Shown: positions 7,129 to 15,924 of the stretch, piece after piece
Layout: each line of letters opens with the position of its first letter
How positions within the stretch are numbered: position 1 is the first letter of the stretch
Notes under the pieces: model-generated
Seen by the model: the letters and a program-made list of their open reading frames with translations, nothing else
Database searches by the model: none
What the model was told of the DNA's origin: nothing
NCBI GenBank assembly: GCA_943372195.1
Contig: CALRXS010000001.1
Span: forward strand, 186,001 to 250,000
Length of the DNA stretch: 64,000 nt
Reading direction: 5' to 3'
Source of the DNA: JAEYZM01 sp943372195
Lineage (GTDB): Bacteria > Bacteroidota > Bacteroidia > Sphingobacteriales > Sphingobacteriaceae
Made by a program: the position numbers and the translations under genes

Positions 7129-9398
7129 TTAATAAATACAAAAGCTTATTATCACTAATTGTAATTTGTACAGCTTTAACAATTATTTTCTTCGGAAAAA
7201 TTTTGATAAACGTCAATAATTATTACTTTGTTGATGTAGGTGATGGAATTCAAACTTATCATGAATTACTTTATCATGTAAAACATGATTCAAGTTATTT
7301 TGAAAGTAGATCTATGCAATATCCATATGGTGATAATGCATTTTTTAGTGTCAATCCATTAATGCTTACAAATGCAATCAAATTAATTGATGTAGTCATT
7401 CCTATTCAAAATTATTCAATCGCAATTTTCAATTGCTTTGTAATTTTTTCAATTTTGCTCGGTGCAATAGCACTTTATTATCTATTTAAAGCAATTAAAG
7501 TCGATAGTAATTATTCTGCTTTATTTGCGATATTAATTTCATTTATGTCACCACAAATCATAAGATTTGGTGGTCATAATTCATTAGGTTACGTATTTGC
7601 AATACCATTATTTACACTATTCATTATAAACTCTTGGAATAAACCGAATATTTTCAAATCGTTTTTAATTAGTATTTATGTATTTTTTATATCAGGTAAC
7701 CATTTATATTACTTCGGGTTCTTTTTGTTAATCGCGGTTTTATATTATTCTTTACAATATATTCTATATTATAAAGATCAAAAACATTCAATTATCAAAA
7801 GACTATTACATTTATTTATTCAAGTTCTATTACCTTTTATAATCATTCAACTTTTAATAAATTCTTATCATCCGGTATCTGATAGATCACCATTCCCTTG
7901 GAATTTCTTTTTCTTTACTGGTAGTATATCTGGGATATACTTTCCAGAATTTTCATTTTATAAAAAGTTATTTGAAACAATAATTGAACCATCAAAAATT
8001 ATTTATGAAGCTAGGTCTTATATAGGTTTATTGGCAGTAATTATAAGTGTATTACTACTGGCATATACTATTAAATACCTTATCGACAGAAACTTTAAAA
8101 AGATTATCTATTTCAACGAAAATCATAATGTCGTTATATTGTTATATATTTCATTAGCTGGATTATTTGTAGGGCTTGGATTACCATTTGTAACAAATTG
8201 GGGTAGACCACTATTTGATTACATAGGTTACATAAAACAATTTAGGGCAATCGCTCGATTTAATTGGGTGTTTTATTATTGCTTTAACATAGTAGCATTT
8301 TATCTATTTTACATTTACGTTATAAAACAAAAACCAACTCTTAAATATTTTCTTCTATCATTAGTTTGTATAATTTATGCACTTGATATTTATGCTGCAA
8401 ATAAAGATTATAATGAAAGATATGATAATAGAATCACAGAACTAGAAGACATAAATAATAAATCAGAATACAATTCATGGTTATCAAAAATTAACATTAA
8501 CGATTATCAAGCAATAATCGGTGTTCCTTATTTTAGTCAAGGTTCAGAGAATTTATATATGGGTGATGGATTTCATATGAGAGATGTAATGTTGTACAGT
8601 GTAATAACAGGACTACCAAGTTTTGATTTGCACTCAAATAGAACTTCAAGATCTGAAACATATAAGACTACTCAATTTTTATTAGAGCCATATAGAGAAA
8701 ATAATTTAATTCAAAATTTTAAATCCAACAAAGATTTTTTAATCCTAAGAACTAAAGGTGTTCCAATTAAAGAATTTGAAAGTAGATTAATGGTTAATGC
8801 GATTTTATTTGATTCTACTCCAAATTTATATATCTACAGACTACCTTTTGAATATTTCAATAAATCTAGATCTATATACTTAAAAGATTTTAAATCAATT
8901 CGCGACTACACTAGCATAGATTCGAATAGATATATTTACCTGAACTATGATAGTTATGATAATAAACCATCATATTTTGGCAATGGATCATTAGCTCATC
9001 CATGTCAGCATTATTTAACTATTTATGAAGGTAAGGTTCCAGAAATAAATAATGAAGAACTAAATATTTCATTTTGGTTTGGTAATATTAATGATGATGT
9101 AATACTTAGAGGTGTTTATTTATTAGAATTATTTGATCAGTACGGAAGAAAATATTTTCATAAGGAAATGAACATGGGTAAATCTGTAAGTATTATAGAT
9201 GGTGATTGGGCATTGATTGAAGATAACGTAATGGTAAATAACAGTACAGATAAAATCAAAATTACACTTATTAACAATGATATAAAGGATATTTATAATA
9301 AGGCAGATGAATTATTGTTAAGACCTAAAAATGAAAATGTAGTAATAAAGCTTGACAGTATAACTTTCATTAATAATAGATTTTTAAAATTAGAATAG
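7125..9398 (+). CDS. Large polytopic membrane protein, GT-C glycosyltransferase-like
   Basis: 757 residues with about 11-12 hydrophobic segments in the first 430, followed by a soluble, mostly beta-like C-terminal region (about 430-757). The first extracytoplasmic loop has acidic residues (FVDVGDGIQTYHE, Asp37 and Asp40), placed like the catalytic loop of GT-C enzymes that use polyprenyl-phosphate sugars. I do not recognise a named family, and GT-C is inferred from topology and loop position. It would act in the inner membrane facing the periplasm. The gene overlaps the scoA stop by four bases, and its TAG is followed directly by the scoB ATG. It looks more AT-rich than the sco genes on either side, which fits a later insertion. 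Confidence 0.6.
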   Translation: MINKYKSLLSLIVICTALTIIFFGKILINVNNYYFVDVGDGIQTYHELLYHVKHDSSYFESRSMQYPYGDNAFFSVNPLMLTNAIKLIDVVIPIQNYSIAIFNCFVIFSILLGAIALYYLFKAIKVDSNYSALFAILISFMSPQIIRFGGHNSLGYVFAIPLFTLFIINSWNKPNIFKSFLISIYVFFISGNHLYYFGFFLLIAVLYYSLQYILYYKDQKHSIIKRLLHLFIQVLLPFIIIQLLINSYHPVSDRSPFPWNFFFFTGSISGIYFPEFSFYKKLFETIIEPSKIIYEARSYIGLLAVIISVLLLAYTIKYLIDRNFKKIIYFNENHNVVILLYISLAGLFVGLGLPFVTNWGRPLFDYIGYIKQFRAIARFNWVFYYCFNIVAFYLFYIYVIKQKPTLKYFLLSLVCIIYALDIYAANKDYNERYDNRITELEDINNKSEYNSWLSKININDYQAIIGVPYFSQGSENLYMGDGFHMRDVMLYSVITGLPSFDLHSNRTSRSETYKTTQFLLEPYRENNLIQNFKSNKDFLILRTKGVPIKEFESRLMVNAILFDSTPNLYIYRLPFEYFNKSRSIYLKDFKSIRDYTSIDSNRYIYLNYDSYDNKPSYFGNGSLAHPCQHYLTIYEGKVPEINNEELNISFWFGNINDDVILRGVYLLELFDQYGRKYFHKEMNMGKSVSIIDGDWALIEDNVMVNNSTDKIKITLINNDIKDIYNKADELLLRPKNENVVIKLDSITFINNRFLKLE

Positions 9399-10055
9399 AT
9401 GTTAGATAAAAACGGCATAGCTAAAAGAATAGCAAAAGAAGTAAAAGATGGAATGTATGTAAACCTAGGTATCGGAATTCCGACTTTGGTTGCAAATTAC
9501 ATTCCAGGAGGTATCAATGTAGTATTACAATCTGAAAACGGATTGTTGGGTATGGGTCCGTTCCCTTTTGAAGGAGAAGAAGATGCTGATTTAATAAATG
9601 CGGGTAAACAGACGATTACAACATTACCAGGTTCATCAATTTTTGATTCTGCGATGAGTTTCGGAATGATACGCGCACAAAAAGTAGATTTAACAATATT
9701 AGGCGCCATGGAAGTTTCAGAAAATGGAGACATTGCTAATTGGAAAATACCAGGTAAGATGGTAAAAGGTATGGGAGGGGCGATGGATTTAGTAGCATCC
9801 GCAAAAAATATTATTGTAGCTATGCAACATGTAAATAAAGCGGGTGAATCGAAATTATTAAGTACATGTTCATTACCTTTAACAGGAGTTAAATGTGTAA
9901 AGAAAATTGTAACCGAATTAGCCGTATTAGAAGTTTTACCTGAAGGCGGATTTTTATTGTTGGAAACAGCACCAGGGGTAAGTGTGGAAGATGTGAAGAA
10001 TGCTACAGAAGGCAATTTATTCATAAGTGATAATGTACTAACCATGAATATTTAA
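9399..10055 (+). CDS. scoB: 3-oxoacid CoA-transferase, beta subunit
   Basis: 218 residues, standard length. LGIGIPTLVANY and the catalytic-glutamate motif SENGLLG (Glu46) are present, along with MDLVASAKN and the conserved C-terminus. The glutamate forms the enzyme-CoA thioester. The beta subunit assembles with ScoA, encoded 2.3 kb upstream across the GT-C-like gene. ATG follows immediately after the TAG of that gene, so translation is probably coupled. All catalytic elements are intact, so the split has not destroyed the enzyme. Confidence 0.93.
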   Translation: MLDKNGIAKRIAKEVKDGMYVNLGIGIPTLVANYIPGGINVVLQSENGLLGMGPFPFEGEEDADLINAGKQTITTLPGSSIFDSAMSFGMIRAQKVDLTILGAMEVSENGDIANWKIPGKMVKGMGGAMDLVASAKNIIVAMQHVNKAGESKLLSTCSLPLTGVKCVKKIVTELAVLEVLPEGGFLLLETAPGVSVEDVKNATEGNLFISDNVLTMNI

Positions 10056-10071
10056 TTTTAAGATCTTCATA

Positions 10072-11001
10072 ATGAAATTAAGTGTAATAATTCCAATCTA
10101 TAACGAATCGCAGAACATTCAAAAGCTAGTAAATCGTTTAAATTCAGTTTTTGTTAAATTGAATGTAACAACTGAATTTGTGTTTATTAATGATGGAAGT
10201 AAAGATGATTCTATTGACATCATTAAAAATTTATCCAAAGATGATTCTAAAATTAAATATATAAATTTTAGTAGAAATTTCGGACATCAAATTGCGGTTA
10301 CAGCAGGATTAGATAAAGCAATAGGAGATAGAATTGTAATCATAGATGCTGACCTTCAAGATCCACCTGAATTAATTATTGACATGTACAATAAAATGGA
10401 TGAAGGTTATGAAGTTGTATATGCAAAACGTAAAGCAAGAAAAGGGGAGAGTTGGTTAAAGAAATTTACCGCTAAAATGTTTTATAGAATTTTAAAAGCT
10501 ATTACTTCAGTTAATATACCTGTTGATACTGGAGATTTTAGAATCATGGATAGAAAAATTGTTGATGCACTGAAACAAATGCCCGAACAGCAGAAATTTC
10601 TTCGCGGACAAATTTCATGGATAGGATTCAATCAAACATATGTAGAGTATGAAAGAGACGAGCGAAACGCTGGTGAGACTGGTTACACTTATAAAAAAAT
10701 GATTCGTTTTGCTTTAGATGGTATTACTTCATTTTCAAATTTCCCATTAAAGTTTGCAAGTATATGTGGTTTCGTAGTTTCTGGTATTGCATTTATTGTT
10801 ATGCTCTATGCTTTGTACTCTAGATTTATTTCTAAAGATTACATAGAAGGCTGGACATCTATAATTATTTCAGTTTTATTTTTAGGTGGTATTCAATTAA
10901 TATCAATAGGTATAATAGGTGAATATATTTCACGTTTAAGCGCCAACGTTAGAAACAGACCATTATACATAATTAGAGAAAGTAACATAGATGATAAATA
11001 A
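10072..11001 (+). CDS. Polyprenyl-phosphate sugar synthase, GT2 (DPM1/GtrB type)
   Basis: 309 residues. The GT-A domain shows VIIPIYNESQN at the start, FINDGSKDD, and the DXD-type metal site in IDADLQDPPE (residues 91-100). Two C-terminal membrane helices (about 235-255 and 268-290) and the ending GEYISRL match GtrB/dolichol-phosphate-mannose-synthase relatives. These enzymes move a sugar from a nucleotide donor to polyprenyl phosphate on the cytoplasmic side; the lipid-linked sugar is then used by GT-C enzymes in the periplasm. That pairs naturally with the GT-C-like protein at 7125. It follows scoB by 16 bases and overlaps the methyltransferase start by 11. The sugar cannot be read from sequence. 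Confidence 0.88.
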   Translation: MKLSVIIPIYNESQNIQKLVNRLNSVFVKLNVTTEFVFINDGSKDDSIDIIKNLSKDDSKIKYINFSRNFGHQIAVTAGLDKAIGDRIVIIDADLQDPPELIIDMYNKMDEGYEVVYAKRKARKGESWLKKFTAKMFYRILKAITSVNIPVDTGDFRIMDRKIVDALKQMPEQQKFLRGQISWIGFNQTYVEYERDERNAGETGYTYKKMIRFALDGITSFSNFPLKFASICGFVVSGIAFIVMLYALYSRFISKDYIEGWTSIIISVLFLGGIQLISIGIIGEYISRLSANVRNRPLYIIRESNIDDK

Positions 11002-11635
11002 TACTCAATTAAAAACTTTTTTATTAAATAGTGAAGCAAAGGATTTAAAGGGACTTGCAAAAATAAAAACTGTTTACCGACCTTATATATGTCCGTTCGA
11101 CGACATATTAAACAATCTACCCAATCAAATAAGTTTATTCGACATAGGCTGTGGATCTGGCTCATTCTTATCTCTCGTAAACGAATTTAAGAATCCTTCA
11201 AAACTAGCTGGTGTTGAAATTTCAAATGATTTAGTAGAAAACGCAAAATCATTATTTAATTTAAAAAATATTCAAACTGATATCTACAAATACGATGGAT
11301 CTAATATTCCAGATCAATTAAATGAGTACGATTATGTAAGTATGATTGATGTATTTCATCATATACCAACCGAACAACAAAATCATTTTATGCAGCAGCT
11401 ATTTCAAAAAATGAAACCTAATGCCACACTAATTTTCAAAGACATTGACAAGTCTTCAATATTTGTTTTATTCAACAAATTACATGATCTATTACTATCA
11501 TCAGAAATAGGTAATGAAATAAGTGTAAACAGAGCAACATATTTATTGAGAGAAGTAGGCTTTTCTATCGATAATGTTAGCAGTAGACAAATGTGGGTTT
11601 ATCCGCATTATACAATAATAGCTAAGAAATTATAG
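10991..11635 (+). CDS. Class I SAM-dependent methyltransferase
   Basis: 214 residues. Motif I is LFDIGCGSGSFL (about 49-60), followed by the acidic motif II in LAGVEIS. YVSMIDVFHHIPTEQQNHF corresponds to the post-motif region of Methyltransf_11/12-like enzymes. The substrate is unknown; its place in a sugar-transfer operon suggests methylation of a glycan or lipid carrier, which is inference only. It overlaps the GT2 gene by 11 bases at its start. Its 3' end overlaps the convergent HAD gene by 6 bases, within a perfect inverted repeat (11624-11649). Confidence 0.85.
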   Translation: MINNTQLKTFLLNSEAKDLKGLAKIKTVYRPYICPFDDILNNLPNQISLFDIGCGSGSFLSLVNEFKNPSKLAGVEISNDLVENAKSLFNLKNIQTDIYKYDGSNIPDQLNEYDYVSMIDVFHHIPTEQQNHFMQQLFQKMKPNATLIFKDIDKSSIFVLFNKLHDLLLSSEIGNEISVNRATYLLREVGFSIDNVSSRQMWVYPHYTIIAKKL

Positions 11636-11649
11636 TTTTATAATTTCTT
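11624..11649. terminator. Bidirectional hairpin spanning two overlapping stop codons
   Basis: Arms AAGAAATTATA (11624-11634) and TATAATTTCTT (11639-11649) are perfectly complementary over 11 bp around a GTTT loop. Both stop codons, TAG for the methyltransferase and TAA for the HAD gene on the other strand, lie in it. It is AT-rich, so termination strength is uncertain; it may simply limit read-through between convergent genes. Confidence 0.45.
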
Positions 11650-12220
11650 TCGATTTAACTAGATAAGCATTCTTAGCAATTTTGAATAATGGCATATCAG
11701 TCATAGAGTCGCTATAACACGATTCTATTTCATATTCTTTGTTAGAAATATATTCATTTAATCTTTTGACTTTTTCTTCTGCTTTACAGTTCTCACCAAC
11801 AATCTTATAGGTTGAATTTTCGTATTCGATTCTTGTACCAATTAATTCAATGTTTAGTTTCTCGCAAATATATTTTAAATACAACTCGGGCGAAGCACTT
11901 ATACATATTGTTCTAGTAGATGAATTAATTACATTTAAAATTTCTTTATTAAAGTTGTTAGGATGTTCACGTTCCCAGAAATCAATAGATAATTTATACA
12001 ACTCATCATGGTTAATATTAGTTGCAAAGCATAAAAATAATTGTTTGTATTTTTTAGTATTTATTATACCTAATAAATTTAATATGAATGCAAATACTTG
12101 TTTTAAAATATAAATAGACTGCTTAGGCTTTTTGATATAAATATATAAACAGAACCTAATTAAAGAATCATATTTATATAATGTCTCATCAAAATCAACT
12201 ACAACTATTTTATTTGACAT
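11630..12220 (-). CDS. HAD-IB family phosphatase
   Basis: 196 residues with the HAD motifs in order: DFDETL (nucleophile Asp9 and acid/base Asp11), CISAS (motif II, about 106-110), and YSDSMTDMPLF (motif IV, Asp171 and Asp175). A lysine for motif III is plausible in the segment around 150-155. Its start overlaps the end of the UbiA gene by 11 bases, so the two are translationally linked. HAD phosphatases coupled or fused to UbiA-type phosphoribosyltransferases are a known pairing; the likely job is removal of the 5-phosphate from polyprenyl-phosphate phosphoribose. That substrate is inferred from context. Confidence 0.8.
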   Translation of the reverse strand: MSNKIVVVDFDETLYKYDSLIRFCLYIYIKKPKQSIYILKQVFAFILNLLGIINTKKYKQLFLCFATNINHDELYKLSIDFWEREHPNNFNKEILNVINSSTRTICISASPELYLKYICEKLNIELIGTRIEYENSTYKIVGENCKAEEKVKRLNEYISNKEYEIESCYSDSMTDMPLFKIAKNAYLVKSKEIIKL

Positions 12221-13091
12221 ATAAACAAAATGCTACGAAAATTATCCAACTTAATAATGCCATCTGAATTGGTCTATCTTTAAATATAAGTGTTGTTGGA
12301 TCTCCTTCTTTTTTATAAATGTCGATTTCTGTTAATTGAATAAATCTTAGTATTCCATAAACCACAAAAACTACTGAGTACTTTAAATAGTCATTACCAA
12401 TTTTTGCAGTTACATCTTTATCTATAGTATAAAATAAATAACCTAAAATAGTGATAGAAGCACTAGCGAATATAAATTTATCAAGCAATGAATTTGTGTA
12501 GTACTTTAATACTATTCTATGATTTATTGAATCATCAGCCATGGTATTTAACTCACCTTTTCTTTTAATAAATGCTAACATTAATGCCAAGAAAAATGTC
12601 ACAATTAATATAAAATCTGAAGGAACAACATTTATAGCTATACAGCCAGCTATAATTCTTAATTCAAAACCAATAGATATGCTAATGCAATCTATTATGC
12701 TTATGTTTTTTAATAAATAAGCATAAAGAATATTTAATATAATATATGATGAAACAATAGCATATAGATAAGGTGTATTAATGTAAGTTAAAATACTAAT
12801 AGATGATAATATTAATATAATAGAAAGGAAATAAGCAAATTGAATAGAAATACGGCCTGATGCTACAGGCCTATTCATTTTACGAGGATGTAATTTGTCT
12901 TTTTCTTTATCGGTAATATCATTTATAATATAAATAAATGATGCAGCAAATGAAAAACTTATAAAAGTTAGTGTTGTATTTAATATATCTTGTCTGTTGA
13001 ATAAATTAAACGAAAAAAACAACGGGACAAAAATTAAAACATTTTTTATCCATTGCTTTATTCTTATTTGTTCTATAATTAGTCCAATCAT
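12210..13091 (-). CDS. UbiA-superfamily prenyltransferase, polyprenyl-P phosphoribosyltransferase-like
   Basis: 293 residues with about eight or nine membrane helices. The opening IKQWIKNVLIFVPLFF and the motif NDITDKEKDKLHPRKMNRP (Asn57, Asp58, Asp61, Asp65) resemble decaprenyl-phosphate phosphoribose synthases (Rv3806c type) rather than quinone UbiA/MenA. These transfer phosphoribose from PRPP to polyprenyl phosphate in the inner membrane. A second acidic region used by UbiA enzymes is not obvious, so the exact acceptor is open. It overlaps the GT-C-like gene upstream by four bases (ATGA) and the HAD gene downstream by 11, forming a coupled triplet. Confidence 0.78.
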   Translation of the reverse strand: MIGLIIEQIRIKQWIKNVLIFVPLFFSFNLFNRQDILNTTLTFISFSFAASFIYIINDITDKEKDKLHPRKMNRPVASGRISIQFAYFLSIILILSSISILTYINTPYLYAIVSSYIILNILYAYLLKNISIIDCISISIGFELRIIAGCIAINVVPSDFILIVTFFLALMLAFIKRKGELNTMADDSINHRIVLKYYTNSLLDKFIFASASITILGYLFYTIDKDVTAKIGNDYLKYSVVFVVYGILRFIQLTEIDIYKKEGDPTTLIFKDRPIQMALLSWIIFVAFCLYVK

Positions 13092-14767
13092 TTAATTCCT
13101 TTATAAAAATTTCGTTCACCTGTAAATAAGAATGGATTCTTTAAACTATCTGAAGTTAAATCTTTTTTAATATATTTCACATTATTTTCAATTAATCTTC
13201 TTTCGACAGACTCATATTCCATTTCTACTTCTACATACTTATATTGTTCGTTTAAATATTGCATTTCAAATATTACATGTCTCGACATATCTTTATAATA
13301 AGTTATTTGTCTTTCTAAAATATAATAAGAATTAACCATGAATGCTGTCAATATCAATACCGTTAAAATTTTAAAAAATCTACCATCAATTTTGTACGTA
13401 AATATTAATAATATAAAGGGTATTAGATAAAATTGTGGAATGTATCTAGACACATGCATGCCATCATTAATTAAACAACTAGAAAATAGTGTCACAACTA
13501 TAATAATCCCTACTATTAATTTATTCTTATTCAAAATGTATAATTCTCTTCTTTTTTTATAGAGATATAACATTGAAAATATAATACATGTAAAAAGAAC
13601 TATTAGTATATCAAAATAAATTGCTCCAAATCCAGCTATTTCTGCATCGGTACTAAAGTATTGGAAATAAGTAGTAGGCGTAAATGGTAGTCTCACCTTA
13701 TATTCAAATGGACTTCGAGAATATTGTGGAAAAGCAAATAAATTACCAATTATGAAATTATCTAATCGGTTGTTTGTAGAGTCAAAATTTGCGGGCTTTT
13801 GTATTCGACTTATTAATCCACTATAACTTCCTTCACCCATCAATGGGTAGAAAGGATGCCCTTTTTCGATAGTATTTTTTGTATAAGAACTATAACCTAT
13901 AATGACTGCAGAAAATAGATATATAATTGAAAAAGAAAATATATAATTAAAATCAATTTTTCTTTTTGTATATAATAAGATTAAAAAATAACCGAATAAA
14001 ATAATACTAATGTAAACGAGATTACTAAACTTTACATTGATATAAATTGAGATTATAAATAATAATATAACAAGTATTGATTTTGAGTGATTTTCTTTGA
14101 AATAAATATATAATAGCATTATAATATTAGTTACCATCAATGCAGATATTCCATCTACATAAAAACTAAAAATTTGACTGATCGCGATCGGGTTTAAAAC
14201 TATAGCAATAGAAAATAAAATACTTATAAATATATTTTTACTCAGTTTGTATTTTTGAAATACATAAATACTATTCAATATTGTTATTAAAACTAGAACT
14301 AGAGTAAGAACTTTAGCTGATTGTATTCTTTCTGTCAATCTTAATATGTTTGCTTCAATAATCCAGATACCTTGTGTATAATGATTTATCCAAAGTTCAC
14401 TTGAGCCAACATTATTAGTTGTAGATACAGAATAGATTGGGTTCCAGCCTTTATATAATTTAATTATTGCATCTTGATGGTACCATTGCCCATCCCATGA
14501 TAAATCATATATGTTTATTACAGCAAAATAGGAGACTATACAAATTGAAACAACAAAAAATGAACTTACTATTAAATCAAGAAATGATGATTTTGTAAAA
14601 AGTATTTTTATTGAAAATAATGCAATTATATATGCATAAATTAAGGTATATTTTGGATTATTTAATTTAAAAAATAAACAGAATAGACTAATGTAATAAG
14701 TAATTGCAAGAGTACTAATAAGTATGATGATAGGATATAGTAAAACTTCAAAATTTATTTTTTTCAT
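13088..14767 (-). CDS. Polytopic membrane protein, GT-C glycosyltransferase-like
   Basis: 559 residues, about 11-13 hydrophobic segments. The first periplasmic loop has IYDLSWDGQWYHQDAI (Asp88, Asp92, His97), which resembles the acidic loop of GT-C transferases. There is no large soluble C-terminal domain; only about 60 residues follow the last helix. It is the first gene of a minus-strand set with the phosphoribosyltransferase-like protein and the phosphatase, which could supply a polyprenyl-linked pentose. The product would then transfer that sugar outside the cytoplasm; this is inference. A near-consensus box TATATTTA lies 5 bases before the ATG. It is visibly AT-rich compared with housekeeping genes in the window. 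Confidence 0.6.
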   Translation of the reverse strand: MKKINFEVLLYPIIILISTLAITYYISLFCLFFKLNNPKYTLIYAYIIALFSIKILFTKSSFLDLIVSSFFVVSICIVSYFAVINIYDLSWDGQWYHQDAIIKLYKGWNPIYSVSTTNNVGSSELWINHYTQGIWIIEANILRLTERIQSAKVLTLVLVLITILNSIYVFQKYKLSKNIFISILFSIAIVLNPIAISQIFSFYVDGISALMVTNIIMLLYIYFKENHSKSILVILLFIISIYINVKFSNLVYISIILFGYFLILLYTKRKIDFNYIFSFSIIYLFSAVIIGYSSYTKNTIEKGHPFYPLMGEGSYSGLISRIQKPANFDSTNNRLDNFIIGNLFAFPQYSRSPFEYKVRLPFTPTTYFQYFSTDAEIAGFGAIYFDILIVLFTCIIFSMLYLYKKRRELYILNKNKLIVGIIIVVTLFSSCLINDGMHVSRYIPQFYLIPFILLIFTYKIDGRFFKILTVLILTAFMVNSYYILERQITYYKDMSRHVIFEMQYLNEQYKYVEVEMEYESVERRLIENNVKYIKKDLTSDSLKNPFLFTGERNFYKGIK

Positions 14768-14772
14768 TGCGA

Positions 14773-14780
14773 TAAATATA
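14773..14780 (-). promoter_or_regulatory. Near-consensus -7 box TATATTTA before the GT-C-like gene
   Basis: On the minus strand TATATTTA (one mismatch to TAnnTTTG) ends five bases before the ATG at 14767. It would give a near-leaderless mRNA for the three-gene set ending at 11630. Confidence 0.35.
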
Positions 14781-14798
14781 ATAGATTTTAAATAGAAA

Positions 14799-14816
14799 AA
14801 GCCTCATAAGAGGCTT
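14799..14816 (-). terminator. Rho-independent terminator of the 71-residue protein gene
   Basis: AAGCCTC / GAGGCTT arms with an ATAA loop. Read on the minus strand the hairpin runs into TTTTTCTATTT. It lies 30 bases after the stop at 14846 and separates this gene from the GT-C-like gene at 14767. Confidence 0.75.
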
Positions 14817-14845
14817 GTTGTATAATATTTTAATATATATGATAT

Positions 14846-15061
14846 TTAAAACTCATCATCTTCAAACTCATCAAAGTCATCGAAGCCTGTATCTAAATCA
14901 TCAATACCCATATCTAAATCATCATCTTCATCGTCAATAATTTTTGACTTTGGTACAGCTGAATCTTTAGTTGGTTTAATACCAGGTTTTGCTTTACTAG
15001 ATCCAGTTTTTGAACCTGGTTTAGTTGCTTTTTTTTCGTTGGCTTTTTTAGGGCTTTTCAT
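14846..15061 (-). CDS. Charge-segregated small protein, 71 residues
   Basis: The N-terminal half is Lys/Ser/Pro-rich (MKSPKKANEKKATKPGSK) and the C-terminal half is almost entirely Asp/Glu with Phe and Leu (DDLDTGFDDFDEFEDDEF). It has no signal peptide, cysteine or recognisable domain, and is probably disordered. A real gene is supported by a good terminator directly after it and by ordinary codon use. I do not recognise a family. The acidic tail could mimic nucleic acid or bind a basic partner, but nothing proves it. It stands alone, 141 bases downstream of scpB. Confidence 0.6.
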   Translation of the reverse strand: MKSPKKANEKKATKPGSKTGSSKAKPGIKPTKDSAVPKSKIIDDEDDDLDMGIDDLDTGFDDFDEFEDDEF

Positions 15062-15202
15062 TGATGTTGAACAATTTTTCTAATACAAATTCTTATTAAT
15101 ATAAAGATACAAACTTGTTAATTAGATTAGCAAGTATCATACTATATATTTTTTCAAAGTTAATACAATGATTAATTGCTTTACAAAAAAAATATAAAAA
15201 TA

Positions 15203-15880
15203 TTAGTCTTTATTTTCTGACTCAATATCTGTAGAAGCTTGTGCTGAATCACTTGTATTCATGTCATTACTCTCTATGATATCGGCTTCCTCAGAACTTA
15301 TGGGTTCTATATTTTGAATATTTGAATCTTCAGGATTTATAGAATTCTCTAAAGATTGTATATCTTTTAATTGTGGTAAATCTTTATTCGTTTTTAATCC
15401 GAAGTGATCCATGAAACTTATACTTGTTTCGTATAAAATTGGCTTACCCGGACCTGAGCTTCTACCATTTATAGATATTAAATCTTTCTCTAATAATTTT
15501 TGAATACTGTAATCACAGTTCACTCCTCTTATTAATTCAATTTCTGTTTTTGTAATGGGTTGCTTGTAAGCTATAATAGCCAAAGTTTCCATTGCTGCTG
15601 TAGAAAGCTTTTTCTTTTCTCTGTGTATGATTAATTGATTTAATAAATCATGATACTCTTTCTTACTTAAGAATTGGTAACCATTGCTAATCTCAATTAA
15701 ATCAAATACATATGCTTCTGATGAATATTTCTCTTTTAAGCTTGTTAAACACTCAAGTATTTGTTCTTCACTTAAAGTTTCATTTAAGTAATTATTAATA
15801 AGTGTTTGTAAATCAGTAACTGAAATGCTCTGTTCTGAAGCAAATATTAATGATTCTATAAGTCGGTTTACTCTTTCCAA
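15203..15880 (-). CDS. scpB: Segregation and condensation protein B
   Basis: 225 residues with the two winged-helix domains of ScpB. LIESLIFASEQSISVTDLQ opens the first; STAAMETLAIIAYKQPITKTEIE and IRGVNCDYSIQKLLEKDLI belong to the most conserved part of the second. ScpB binds the kleisin ScpA in the SMC-ScpAB complex that condenses and segregates the chromosome. The C-terminal 60 residues are acidic and low in complexity. The start codon is TTG at 15880: an in-frame TAA three codons earlier leaves no ATG or GTG. scpA is not in the window. A box TATATTTG lies at 15925-15932. Confidence 0.93.
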   Translation of the reverse strand: MERVNRLIESLIFASEQSISVTDLQTLINNYLNETLSEEQILECLTSLKEKYSSEAYVFDLIEISNGYQFLSKKEYHDLLNQLIIHREKKKLSTAAMETLAIIAYKQPITKTEIELIRGVNCDYSIQKLLEKDLISINGRSSGPGKPILYETSISFMDHFGLKTNKDLPQLKDIQSLENSINPEDSNIQNIEPISSEEADIIESNDMNTSDSAQASTDIESENKD

Positions 15881-15924
15881 TTTGAATTAATTTGACGCAA
15901 TTAATAAAATGATCTCTAAATATC

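Noticed and set aside
9497..10045. Long open frame antisense to scoB (182 codons)
   Set aside because: It lies wholly inside the conserved scoB gene in the opposite frame, has no promoter or recognisable protein, and its composition is what the complement of a Gly/Glu-rich coding sequence gives.
7125..14767. Genomic island or prophage covering the glycan genes
   Set aside because: The region looks more AT-rich, but there is no integrase, transposase, tRNA or flanking direct repeat, and the genes are woven into scoAB without breaks; only a gene insertion is suggested.
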